A stretch of DNA of 64,000 nucleotides from Mycobacterium sherrisii (GTDB lineage: Bacteria > Actinomycetota > Actinomycetes > Mycobacteriales > Mycobacteriaceae), in the NCBI RefSeq assembly GCF_002102355.1, contig NZ_LQPT01000101.1, positions 1 to 64,000 of the forward strand, read 5' to 3'. This document shows positions 47,854-55,842 of this stretch, piece by piece. Positions within the stretch are counted from its first letter, which is position 1, and every line of letters begins with the position of its first letter. The translations under genes and the position numbers were made by a program. The notes under the pieces are model-generated. The model made no database searches. It was not told the origin of the DNA and saw nothing but the letters and a program-made list of their open reading frames with translations.

Positions 47854-50699
47854 GCGAGCATCAGGCGGAACCCCGGCCGAAGCGCCCCTTCGTGCCCCGA
47901 ATGGTCCGCATCTTCGCGATACCGATCATCGCCTTCTGGGCTTTGCTTGCCGTATCGACGAACACCTTCATGCCGCAGGTCGAGCGGGTTGCCGAAGAAC
48001 TCGCGGGCCCGGTGGTCCCGCACTACGCACCGTCGCAGCGGGCGTTGCTGTCCATCGGCGCGAAATTCCGTGAGTCCGACTCGACCAGCCTGGCCATGAT
48101 CGTGCTGGAAGGCAACCGAGCACTCGGCGATGCGGATCACCAGTACTACGACGACCTGATGCGCCGGTTCAAGCAAGACCCCAAGCATGTCCAGTACGTC
48201 ATGGACCTGTGGGGCAAGCCGATCACCGCGGCGGGCGCGCAGAGCCTGGACGGCAAGTGCGCCTACGTGCTGTTGCGTCTTGCGGGCGATATCGGCCAGA
48301 TGCAAGCCAACGAATCCGTTGCCGCCGTACGGGATATCGTCGCAAAGGACACGCCACCGCCCGGGCTCAAGGTGTACGTCAGCGGCGCCGCGCCGCTCGC
48401 CTCGGACACCGTGGCGATCGCGAATTCAAGCCTGAACAACATCACGATCGTGACGATCTTCTTGATCATCGCGATGTTGTTGTTGGTATATCGCTCGATC
48501 GTCATCATGTTCGTGCCCTTGGCCGGCGTCCTGTTCGAGATGCTGGTCGCCAAGGGGGTGATCGCCACCCTCGGGCATCTCGGATACATCGAACTGTCGT
48601 CCTTCGCCGTGAACATCGTCGTCGCGCTCACGCTGGGCGCCGGAACCGATTACGGCATCTTCTTGATGGGCCGCTACCACGAGGCACGCCACGACGGCGA
48701 AGGCCGCGAGGAGGCGTTCTACACCGCCTATAAGAGCGTCACGCCGGTCATCCTCGGCTCGGGATTGACCATCGCCGGAGCGTGTTACTGCTTGACGTTC
48801 GCGCGACTCAACTACTTCCACACCATGGGGCCGGCGGTGGCGATCAGCATGCTGTTCACCATCGCGGCGGCGCTGACGCTCGGCCCGGCGTTTCTAACCG
48901 TCGGCAGCCTGTTCGGGCTTTTCGACCCGAGAAGCAAGGCCAAGGCACATCTGTATCGGCGGATCGGGACCAGCGTGGTCCGGTGGCCGGTACCGGTGTT
49001 CTTCGCCAGCGCGACCGCCGTGTTGCTGGGGGCGATCTTCGTGCCGACGTACCGGCAGAACTACGACGACCGTCAGTACCAACCACGCAGTTCCGCCGCC
49101 AACGTGGGTTTTCAGGCAGCCGACCGGCATTTTCCCAAGAGCAAGCTGTTCTCCGAGATGCTGATGATCGAGTCGGATCACGACCTGCGAAACTCGGCGG
49201 ATTTCATTTCCTTGGACCGGGCGGCCAAGGCGCTCGAACGCCTTCCCGGTGTCGCGATGGTGCAAAGCATCACCCGGCCCATGGGTCGCGCCTTGGAACA
49301 CGCCACCATTCCGTACCTGTTCACCACGCAAGGCAGCGGCAACGGTCAACAGCTGCCCTTCACCAAGCAGCAAAACGCCAATACCCAAGAGCAGGCACGG
49401 GTTACCGAGCACACGGTCGCGGTGCTGCGTAAAGAGATCACCTTCTTCCAGACGATGTCCGATGAGATGCACAAAACGGTCCTCACCATGCAGGACATGC
49501 AACGGGTCACCGACGATCTCAGGTCAGAACTGGCGAACCTCGAGGACTTCTTCCGCCCGATGCGCAGCTACTTCTATTGGGAGAAACACTGTTTCGACAT
49601 TCCCGTCTGCTGGGCGTTCAGGTCGCTGTTCGAGGCGGTTGACGGCCTGGACAAGATGGCCGACGACATCACCGACGCCGTATCGTCGCTCGAGATCATC
49701 GATAAGACGCTGCCGCAGATCATCACGCAGCTGAAACTGACGGCCGACGATTCCGAAACGTTGGCCTCGCTGTTGGTCAGCACCTACGGTCAGTCTTCGC
49801 TGCAATCCACTCAGACCGACCAGACCTTCGACGACATGATCAACGTGGGGCTCGACTTCGACCAGTCCCGCAGCGACGACTTCTTCTACATCCCGCACGA
49901 GGGTTTCGACAATGAAGACGTCAAAACCGGGATGAAGCTGTTGATGTCGCCGGACGGCCAGGCCGCGCGGATCATCGTCACCCACGAGGGCGACGCGAAT
50001 GGGCCCGAAGGCGTAGAGCATGTCCAGCAGTTCCCCACGGCGATCACCGTGGCGCTCAAAGAGACCTCGCTGGCCGGTGCGAAGGTCTATATCGGCGGTT
50101 CGGGAGCCACGAACAAGGACATCAAGCAGTACGCCGCATCCGATCTGCTGATCGTGGCCATCGCCGCGTTCGTCTTGATCTTCTTGATCATGCTGTTTCT
50201 CACCCGAAGTCTGGTGGCCGCCTTGGTGATTCCCGGTACGGTGGCCTTCTCTTACGCCGGGGCGTTCGGACTGTCCATACTCGTCTGGCAACACCTCATC
50301 GGGCTGCCGCTGCATTGGTTGATCCTGCCGCTCACGTTCATCATCCTGGTGGCGGTGGGTTCGGACTACAACCTGCTGTTGATCCTGCGGGTCAAAGAGG
50401 AGTTGCATGCCGGGATTCACACCGGGTTGATTCGGGCCCTCGGCAGCACGGGCGGTGTGGTGACCTCCGCGGGACTGGTGTTCGCGTTCACGATGCTGGC
50501 AATGCTGACAAGCGATTTGCGCACGATCGGTCAGATGGGTTCCACCGTCTGCATCGGCCTGCTGCTCGACACGCTGATCGTGCGTTCCTTCGTGGTGCCG
50601 TCGATCCTGCGCATCATGGGGCCCTGGTTCTGGTGGCCGACACTCGTCCGCAGTCGTCCACTGTCCGTGACAAGGCCGGCGCCCGCGTCCACGGCGTAG
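47850..50699 (+). CDS. mmpL: MmpL-family RND transporter
   Basis: 949 aa, with twelve predicted membrane helices in the RND plan: one after the N terminus (IFAIPIIAFWALLAV), a first porter domain, five helices from about 195, a second porter domain with coiled-coil-rich part (about 440-640), and five more helices from about 765. The proton-relay Asp-Tyr pairs are visible at D267-Y268 (GAGTDYGIFLMGRYHEA) and in VGSDYNLLLILRVKEE. No long C-terminal cytoplasmic domain. Substrates of this family are lipids and siderophores. Location 2.5 kb from mbtA makes mycobactin export one candidate role, without proof. Confidence 0.93.
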   Translation: MSEHQAEPRPKRPFVPRMVRIFAIPIIAFWALLAVSTNTFMPQVERVAEELAGPVVPHYAPSQRALLSIGAKFRESDSTSLAMIVLEGNRALGDADHQYYDDLMRRFKQDPKHVQYVMDLWGKPITAAGAQSLDGKCAYVLLRLAGDIGQMQANESVAAVRDIVAKDTPPPGLKVYVSGAAPLASDTVAIANSSLNNITIVTIFLIIAMLLLVYRSIVIMFVPLAGVLFEMLVAKGVIATLGHLGYIELSSFAVNIVVALTLGAGTDYGIFLMGRYHEARHDGEGREEAFYTAYKSVTPVILGSGLTIAGACYCLTFARLNYFHTMGPAVAISMLFTIAAALTLGPAFLTVGSLFGLFDPRSKAKAHLYRRIGTSVVRWPVPVFFASATAVLLGAIFVPTYRQNYDDRQYQPRSSAANVGFQAADRHFPKSKLFSEMLMIESDHDLRNSADFISLDRAAKALERLPGVAMVQSITRPMGRALEHATIPYLFTTQGSGNGQQLPFTKQQNANTQEQARVTEHTVAVLRKEITFFQTMSDEMHKTVLTMQDMQRVTDDLRSELANLEDFFRPMRSYFYWEKHCFDIPVCWAFRSLFEAVDGLDKMADDITDAVSSLEIIDKTLPQIITQLKLTADDSETLASLLVSTYGQSSLQSTQTDQTFDDMINVGLDFDQSRSDDFFYIPHEGFDNEDVKTGMKLLMSPDGQAARIIVTHEGDANGPEGVEHVQQFPTAITVALKETSLAGAKVYIGGSGATNKDIKQYAASDLLIVAIAAFVLIFLIMLFLTRSLVAALVIPGTVAFSYAGAFGLSILVWQHLIGLPLHWLILPLTFIILVAVGSDYNLLLILRVKEELHAGIHTGLIRALGSTGGVVTSAGLVFAFTMLAMLTSDLRTIGQMGSTVCIGLLLDTLIVRSFVVPSILRIMGPWFWWPTLVRSRPLSVTRPAPASTA

Positions 50700-50714
50700 C
50701 ACGGCCGCGCGACG

Positions 50715-51497
50715 TTATTGCGCCGTCCAGCCGCCATCGATCGAGTAGCTCGCGCCGGTGATGGTGGCGGCCGCATCCCCGGCCAGGAAGACCGCGAGTG
50801 CGCCGACGTCTTCCGGTCGGATGAAGCGGGCCATCGGCTGCTTGTCGGCGACGAACTCGTGCTTGGCCTCTTCGACGGACCTTCCGGTGGTCTCGGCGAA
50901 TGTCTCGATCTGCTGTGCGATCAAAGGCGTCATCACCCACCCGGGGCAGATCGCGTTGGCGGTGATGCCGTGCTCCGCGGCTTCGATCGCGACCACCTTG
51001 GTCAGCCCGACGACGCCGTGCTTGGCCGCGACGTAGGCCGCCTTCCCGGCGCTGGCGACCAGGCCATGCGCGGAGGCGATGTTGATGATGCGGCCCCAGC
51101 CGCGGCGTTTCATCCCGGGCACCGCGCAGCGACAGGTGTGGAACACCGCCGACAAGTTCGTCGCGATCACCGCGTCCCACTTCTCGACGGGGAAATCCTC
51201 CACCGTTGCCACGAACTGGATGCCGGCGTTGTTGACCAGGACGTCGACCGCCCCGAAGCTTTCTTCGGCCCGGGCGATCATCTCGGCGATCTCGGCCGGC
51301 TTGGTCACGTCGGCCCCCGAGTAAACCGCCGTGACCCCGAAGCCGTCCTCGATGTCGCGCCGCTGCTGCTCGATGGCGTCCTGGTCGCCGAAGCCGTTGA
51401 GGGTGACGTTCGCTCCCTCGGCGGCGAAGGCCCGAGCCATAGCAAGACCGATGCCCGACGTGGAACCCGTTATGACGACGGACTTTCCGCGGATCAT
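50715..51497 (-). CDS. SDR oxidoreductase, 3-hydroxybutyrate dehydrogenase type
   Basis: 260 aa, an NAD-linked SDR very like 3-hydroxybutyrate dehydrogenases. Motifs: TGSTSGIG (10-17), the NNAG block in VLVNNAGIQFVATVEDFP, and the catalytic Ser/Tyr/Lys in NIASAHGLVASAGKAAYVAAKHG. The SAHG, WVMTPL and QQIE...KQPMARFIRPEDVGAL segments are typical of BdhA. It would convert 3-hydroxybutyrate to acetoacetate. ATG 51497 is used because it gives the usual length, with GGAAGGA 12 bases upstream; a GTG three codons earlier is possible. Converges on mmpL. Confidence 0.85.
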   Translation of the reverse strand: MIRGKSVVITGSTSGIGLAMARAFAAEGANVTLNGFGDQDAIEQQRRDIEDGFGVTAVYSGADVTKPAEIAEMIARAEESFGAVDVLVNNAGIQFVATVEDFPVEKWDAVIATNLSAVFHTCRCAVPGMKRRGWGRIINIASAHGLVASAGKAAYVAAKHGVVGLTKVVAIEAAEHGITANAICPGWVMTPLIAQQIETFAETTGRSVEEAKHEFVADKQPMARFIRPEDVGALAVFLAGDAAATITGASYSIDGGWTAQ

Positions 51498-51641
51498 GCT
51501 GTACACACTTCCTTCCCGGCGCCGCGCGGCCACCCGAGGTGATTATCCGCGACGAATCCGGCCCGCCTCGCCTGACAACCGACGTTTTCCGGTGATCCGG
51601 CGACGCCGAAACGCTGCACCGTGGGACTTGGCGTCGACAAG

Positions 51642-52103
51642 ATGCAACCAGTGCAAGAGTTGGACGACGAGAGATTCCGCACCGACACGGCCGCGCTGAA
51701 CCGGTTCAACGAGCAGATCATTGCGGAGTTCCGGGACGACGGCGGCAAAGTCGGGGGCATCTTCGAGAACCACAATCTGCTGTTGCTGACCACCACCGGC
51801 GCCAAATCGGGTGCGTCGCGACTGACCGCACTCGCCTACTTCACCGTCAACGGCGCCATGGTGATCATCGGCTCACGTGGCGGCGCACCACGCAATCCCG
51901 CCTGGGTGCATAATTTGCGCGCCAACCCGCAGGTGCACGTGGACCTGGGCACCGAATCGTTCGAAGCCACCGCTCGAGAAGCACTCGGTGCGGAGCGCGA
52001 CGCGCTGTTCGATGCGGTCGTGTCCGTCGCGCCGAACTTCGGGGTCTATCAGACCCGAACCACACGGGTCATCCCGGTGTTCACCCTGCAGCGCCGTGAT
52101 TGA
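51642..52103 (+). CDS. Deazaflavin (F420)-dependent nitroreductase-family protein
   Basis: 153 aa of the split-barrel DDN family. Key blocks are FNEQIIAEFRDDGGKVGGIFENHNLLLLTTTGAKSGASRLTALAYF, VIIGSRGGAPRNPAWVHNLRANPQVHVDLG and VYQTRTTRVIPVFTLQRRD. These match the F420-binding and N-terminal regions of mycobacterial Ddn-like quinone reductases. Natural substrates may be quinones or unsaturated compounds. ATG 51642 is chosen; an in-frame GTG at 51621 would add seven residues and neither has a strong ribosome site. Confidence 0.88.
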   Translation: MQPVQELDDERFRTDTAALNRFNEQIIAEFRDDGGKVGGIFENHNLLLLTTTGAKSGASRLTALAYFTVNGAMVIIGSRGGAPRNPAWVHNLRANPQVHVDLGTESFEATAREALGAERDALFDAVVSVAPNFGVYQTRTTRVIPVFTLQRRD

Positions 52104-52130
52104 CCGGACGGGCGACCAACCGCGTCGCCG

Positions 52131-52730
52131 CTAGGCGCTCACGTGTTCGGCGCAGTCGACCCGCAGGTCGGACACCGCCATCGGGGTGTCGTAGAACATG
52201 CATCGGTACTGCCGGGTGGCGCTTTGGATCGTTTCCAGCTGCGCGCAGGTACTGCACGCTCGCGTCACCGGAAGCAGTTGCGCCTCATGCAGTTTCGCAA
52301 TGACGAGCAGCAAGCTATCCAGTAACTGCTCCGCCTCGACCCGGTCCAGCTTGGACGTGGCGATCTCCGCCGGCGCCGTCCACCGGGACAGAGCGAGGGC
52401 GGCCTTGCGGCCCACTTGCGTCAGCACCAGGCCGTGCCGGCGCCGGTCGCGCGCATCTGGGGCGCGCAGCACCAGCCCCTTGCGGATCAGCGCCGCGACG
52501 GCGTCGCTGACGGTGGGATCGGCGACGTTGAGTTCGCGGGCCAGCGCCGTGCTTCGGGCCACCGGCGGTGGACCCACCAAAAGCCATGTCAGCACCCGCA
52601 TCTGGGTGCTGGACAGGTCGTGCGCCTCGGCGCTGCGACGGGCCAGCACATGCAGGGCGTCGCCGACGCGATCGAGCGCCGCGACAAGCTTGGCGTCAAG
52701 GCTGAGGTGCCGCGCGCCGTCGGACTTCAG
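52131..52730 (-). CDS. MarR-family regulator with Cys-rich C-terminal tail, probable CTG start
   Basis: About 199 aa. The winged helix is [68 protein letters not shown]. The first conventional start (GTG 52649) would cut off the dimerisation helix [23 protein letters not shown], which is coded in frame upstream. No ATG, GTG or TTG precedes it. A CTG at 52730-52728 overlaps the carbonic anhydrase stop as CTGA, with GAGG seven bases upstream, so CTG is proposed as start. The tail has CSTC, then C...C separated by about 15 residues, which may bind metal or sense redox state. Its targets are unknown; the monooxygenase operon is near. Confidence 0.78.
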   Translation of the reverse strand: MKSDGARHLSLDAKLVAALDRVGDALHVLARRSAEAHDLSSTQMRVLTWLLVGPPPVARSTALARELNVADPTVSDAVAALIRKGLVLRAPDARDRRRHGLVLTQVGRKAALALSRWTAPAEIATSKLDRVEAEQLLDSLLLVIAKLHEAQLLPVTRACSTCAQLETIQSATRQYRCMFYDTPMAVSDLRVDCAEHVSA

Positions 52731-53218
52731 AGCTCGACCTCGTTGAGTTTGCCGGTCGCCACGTCAAACACGAAGCCCCGCAGCGATTCGTGCTTGGTCA
52801 CGAACGGGCTCTGCTCGATACGGCGCAGCGATTGGCGGACGTCCTCCTCGATGTCGGGGAACGCCTCGGCGGCCCATCCCGGTTTGATGCCGGTCTCCTG
52901 CTGGATGGCCGCCTTGAACGCGTCGTCGGTGAACGTGAGCATGCCGCACTCGGTGTGGTGGATCAGGATGATTTCCTTGGTGCCGAGCAGCCGCTGACTG
53001 ATCGCCAACGAACGGATCTCGTCGTCGGTGACCACACCGCCGGCGTTGCGGATGACGTGGGCCTCGCCCTCCTTCAGACCAAGGATCCGGTACACGTCCA
53101 GCCGGGCGTCCATGCAGGCGACCACCGCGACGTGTTTGCTCGGCGGCAGCGGCAGGGGCCCCTGAAACGTGCTCGCGTACGCGATGTTGTTGGCCAGGTA
53201 TTCGTCGGTCACGGTCAC
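52727..53218 (-). CDS. Beta-carbonic anhydrase (Rv1284/CanA type)
   Basis: 163 aa. Beta-class carbonic anhydrase interconverting CO2 and bicarbonate. Zinc ligands read C35 and the Asp37/Arg39 dyad (ACMDARLD), then H88 and C91 (HHTECG). Numbering and length are the same as I remember for M. tuberculosis Rv1284. GTG 53218 has GAGGAG nine bases upstream and gives the known N terminus ([11 protein letters not shown]); an ATG at 53239 would add seven residues. Divergent from the monooxygenase operon, and followed by the MarR gene in a CTGA overlap. Confidence 0.93.
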   Translation of the reverse strand: MTVTDEYLANNIAYASTFQGPLPLPPSKHVAVVACMDARLDVYRILGLKEGEAHVIRNAGGVVTDDEIRSLAISQRLLGTKEIILIHHTECGMLTFTDDAFKAAIQQETGIKPGWAAEAFPDIEEDVRQSLRRIEQSPFVTKHESLRGFVFDVATGKLNEVEL

Positions 53219-53354
53219 GCCGGGCTTCTCCTCATCCATTTGCTGTCTTTTGCTGTCCGGAGGGTCACAGCGGAGCATAACGCCGTCGCGTACGGCACAG
53301 TGAGGATGCGAATCTGCGTGAGCAGAACCCTTAGGACTCCTTTGGAGATGTCGC

Positions 53355-53376
53355 ATGATGGGTTCGATCGCATCAT
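53355..53376. promoter_or_regulatory. Inverted repeat upstream of the monooxygenase operon
   Basis: ATGATG (53355-53360) and CATCAT (53371-53376) are separated by 10 bases, 65 bases upstream of the tmoA-like start, in the 222-base divergent gap. The full segment TCGCATGATG...CATCATCC could bind a dimeric regulator such as the nearby MarR protein. Confidence 0.35.
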
Positions 53377-53440
53377 CCATGCAGCTCAGTGCGACTGAGA
53401 TGGCAGCTCGAGCCAGACCCGAGCAGATTAAGGACAACCC

Positions 53441-54949
53441 ATGCCGAAACTCACGCGCAGCGACTGGTACGACCTGGCCCGCGACACCAACTGGACCTTC
53501 CGCTACGTCACCGAAGACGAGGTGTTTCCTGAAGAACTTTCCGGGACGCATCGAGTCTCGGGCGAGGGCTGGCTTAAGTGGGACGAGCCCTACAAGATCG
53601 GCTACCGCGAGTACGTCCACAACCAGGTCACCAAGGACACCACGACGTATTCGCTGAAGAACGCCATCGGGCGCTCGAAGTTGTTCGACCAACTCGATCC
53701 GGGGTGGAAATCGGTGATCGTCGCCCACTACGGCGCGATCTCGATGCCCGAGTACCTGGCCTCCATCGGCGAGGCCCGGATGGGCCGGTTCGGCCGCTCG
53801 GCCGCCTGGCGTAACACCGCTACCTTCGGCACGCTCGACGAGGTCCGGCACGGTCAGATCCAGGCGTTCTTCCCGTTCGGTCTCCTCGACAAGGAGCCGC
53901 GAGGCGACTGGGCCCTCAAGGCATTCCACACCAACAACTGGATCGTGCTGGCGGTGCGTTATCTGTTCGACGACATGTTCGTGGCCAACGACGCGCTGTC
54001 CATCGCCCTGCAGTTGACGTTCACCCTGGAAACCGGTTTCACCAACCTGCAATTCCTGGGCATGGCGGCCGACGCCATCGATGTGGGCGACCTGGAGTTC
54101 GGCGCGCTGATCAGCTCGATCCAGACCGACGAGGCGCGCCATGCCCAGCAGGGCGAACCGACGATCAAGGTGCTCATCGACAACGGTGAGGCCGAATGGG
54201 GCCAGTTCCTCATCGACCACATGTTCTGGCGTTCGTGGCGCATTTTCGCGCTGCTGACCGGCCTGTCCATGGACTACTACACCCCGTTGGAGAGCCGGCG
54301 GATGAGCTTCAAAGAGTTCATCGAGGACTGGGTGGTCAAGCAATTCGCTGACCAGTTCCGTGACTACGGACTCGACTTCCCCTGGTACTGGGACGAATTC
54401 ATCAACGAGCTGACCTGGTATCACCACGCCATCCATCTCGGCGTCTGGTACTACCGGCCGACGGTGTGGTGGAACCCCGACGCCGGGGTGTCGCAGGCCG
54501 AGCGGCTGTGGCTCGAAGAGAAGTATCCCGGCTGGAACCGGGACTTCGGCAAGCACTGGGACGTCATCACCGAGAACATCCGCAACGGTGACGTCGCGGC
54601 CACCCTGCCCGAGACGGTCCCGATCACCTGCAACCTCTGCCAGCTGCCGATCGTTCGGGCCGCGGGCGTCATCGTGGGTGCCCATGACGATCCGGCGCCG
54701 CGGACGCACCTCCACAACGGTCGCACGTACCTGTTCTGCTCCGAGCCGTGCCGGTGGATCTTCGCCCAGCGACCCGACCGCTTCGCGGGCCACCAGTCGC
54801 TGATCGACCGGATCCTCTCGGGTGAGATCGCCCCGCCGGATCTGCCAACGGTGTTGCAGTACTTCGGTTTATCGCCACAGGAGCAGGGCCAGGATGCCGA
54901 CGGCTATGCCTGGGCCCGCAACGGATCGACCAACGGATCGAAGGGCTAA
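53441..54949 (+). CDS. tmoA: Toluene/alkene-type diiron monooxygenase, alpha (hydroxylase) subunit
   Basis: 502 aa, the same length as the catalytic subunit of toluene-4-monooxygenase. All six diiron ligands fall at the numbers known for T4MO: E104, E134, H137 (DEVRH), E197, E231, H234 (DEARH). The active-site Thr is T201 (GFTNLQF). Pocket residues I100, F176 and F205 agree with T4MO, but position 103 is Pro (Gly in T4MO) and 196 is Leu (Phe in T4MO). A late CxxC/CxxxC block (CNLC...FCSEPC) is a family feature. It inserts one oxygen atom into an aromatic or alkene substrate. ATG has AAGGA ahead; next gene starts five bases after the stop. Confidence 0.92.
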   Translation: MPKLTRSDWYDLARDTNWTFRYVTEDEVFPEELSGTHRVSGEGWLKWDEPYKIGYREYVHNQVTKDTTTYSLKNAIGRSKLFDQLDPGWKSVIVAHYGAISMPEYLASIGEARMGRFGRSAAWRNTATFGTLDEVRHGQIQAFFPFGLLDKEPRGDWALKAFHTNNWIVLAVRYLFDDMFVANDALSIALQLTFTLETGFTNLQFLGMAADAIDVGDLEFGALISSIQTDEARHAQQGEPTIKVLIDNGEAEWGQFLIDHMFWRSWRIFALLTGLSMDYYTPLESRRMSFKEFIEDWVVKQFADQFRDYGLDFPWYWDEFINELTWYHHAIHLGVWYYRPTVWWNPDAGVSQAERLWLEEKYPGWNRDFGKHWDVITENIRNGDVAATLPETVPITCNLCQLPIVRAAGVIVGAHDDPAPRTHLHNGRTYLFCSEPCRWIFAQRPDRFAGHQSLIDRILSGEIAPPDLPTVLQYFGLSPQEQGQDADGYAWARNGSTNGSKG

Positions 54950-54954
54950 GGGCC

Positions 54955-55200
54955 ATGGCATTGCTCCCGTTGACCGCGCTGTTCGAGGGCGATGTGCTCG
55001 AACTGCTGATCCCCGTCGATGACGGCGATACCGTCGAAGCGGTCAGTGCGGCGATAGCCCACCACGTGGTCGGCCACCGCGTCGCCAGGCGCGATGCACC
55101 GATTCGGCTGCGCCACAATGGAACCGTCCTCGATCCCGCGGCCAGAATCGCGGCGGCCGGCGTGGCACCCCTCGACCATGTCGTGGCCTTTTATGACTAG
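54955..55200 (+). CDS. tmoB: Monooxygenase gamma subunit (TmoB-like)
   Basis: 81 aa, ubiquitin-like small hydroxylase subunit: LLPLTALFEGDVLELLIPVDDGDTVEAVSAAIAHHVVGHRV...LDHVVAFYD. In T4MO the 84-aa TmoB packs on the outside of the alpha subunit and has a structural role. Start ATG five bases after tmoA; its end overlaps the tmoC start by eight bases. Confidence 0.85.
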   Translation: MALLPLTALFEGDVLELLIPVDDGDTVEAVSAAIAHHVVGHRVARRDAPIRLRHNGTVLDPAARIAAAGVAPLDHVVAFYD

Positions 55201-55531
55201 CACCCAGACCTGGATCCCCGTCGCCACCATCGACGAACTCTGGGAGGGCGAAGTCGCCGAGTTCTACGTCGGCGACCGGCCGATTTTGCTCGCCCACCTG
55301 CGCAACGGGGAGATCCGCGCGTACGACGGTCTGTGCCCGCATGCGAATTATCCGCTGGCCGAAGGCGAGGTGTCGGACTGCGTCCTCACCTGCGCTGCGC
55401 ACAGCTGGGAATTCGATCTGGCCACCGGCGCCGGTGTCAATCCCGCCAACTGCCGGCTGCACAGCCACCCGGTGCGCCGCGACGGCGACCACATCGCGAT
55501 ATCCCTCACCGACAAAGGAGATCACCGATGA
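55193..55531 (+). CDS. tmoC: Rieske [2Fe-2S] ferredoxin of the monooxygenase (TmoC-like)
   Basis: 112 aa, exactly the T4moC length. The Rieske motifs are CPHANYPL (CxH) and CAAHSWEFD (CxxH), giving the two Cys and two His ligands of a [2Fe-2S] cluster. It passes electrons from an NADH reductase to the diiron hydroxylase. ATG at 55193 sits in the end of tmoB and gives the family N terminus MTSTQTWIPVATIDELWEGE. Stop overlaps the next start (ATGA). Confidence 0.93.
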   Translation: MTSTQTWIPVATIDELWEGEVAEFYVGDRPILLAHLRNGEIRAYDGLCPHANYPLAEGEVSDCVLTCAAHSWEFDLATGAGVNPANCRLHSHPVRRDGDHIAISLTDKGDHR

Positions 55532-55839
55532 CCTCAACCGCTGAGCAGGCCAAGCTCGTCGGTCCCGTCGTGCGGGGTTTCGATCCCGAGATCGTTTCGG
55601 CGCTCACCGAGGCCGTGTACGCCGATAACCCCGATGCGGCAATCGTCATCGACGATCACGCGGGTTACGTGCGCATCCACGCGCCGCGTTTCCTGCGTGT
55701 CACCCGGGCTAGCCTGGAATCCGCTGCGGGACAACCGTTCCCGCTGGCCACGCTCGAGCCCGCCCTGGTGGCCTTCGCCGGTCGGCTGCGCTATGTCGGC
55801 GACGACGAACTGCACTGGTACCTGGATCGAGAGGACTGA
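55528..55839 (+). CDS. tmoD: Monooxygenase effector/coupling protein (TmoD-like)
   Basis: 103 aa, the T4moD length. The cofactorless effector binds the hydroxylase next to the diiron site and raises coupling and regiospecificity. Recognisable sequence: VGPVVRGFDPEIVSALTEAVYADNPDAAIVIDDHAGYVRIHAPRFLRVTRASLESAAGQPF...LHWYLDRED. ATG within an ATGA overlap; AAAGGAG at 55514-55520. tmoE starts three bases after its stop. Confidence 0.9.
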   Translation: MTSTAEQAKLVGPVVRGFDPEIVSALTEAVYADNPDAAIVIDDHAGYVRIHAPRFLRVTRASLESAAGQPFPLATLEPALVAFAGRLRYVGDDELHWYLDRED

Positions 55840-55842
55840 CAG

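Noticed and set aside
52727-54793. A 688-codon minus-strand open frame spanning carbonic anhydrase and the antisense of tmoA
   Set aside because: Only the last 163 codons match a family; the rest is the high-GC antisense shadow of tmoA.
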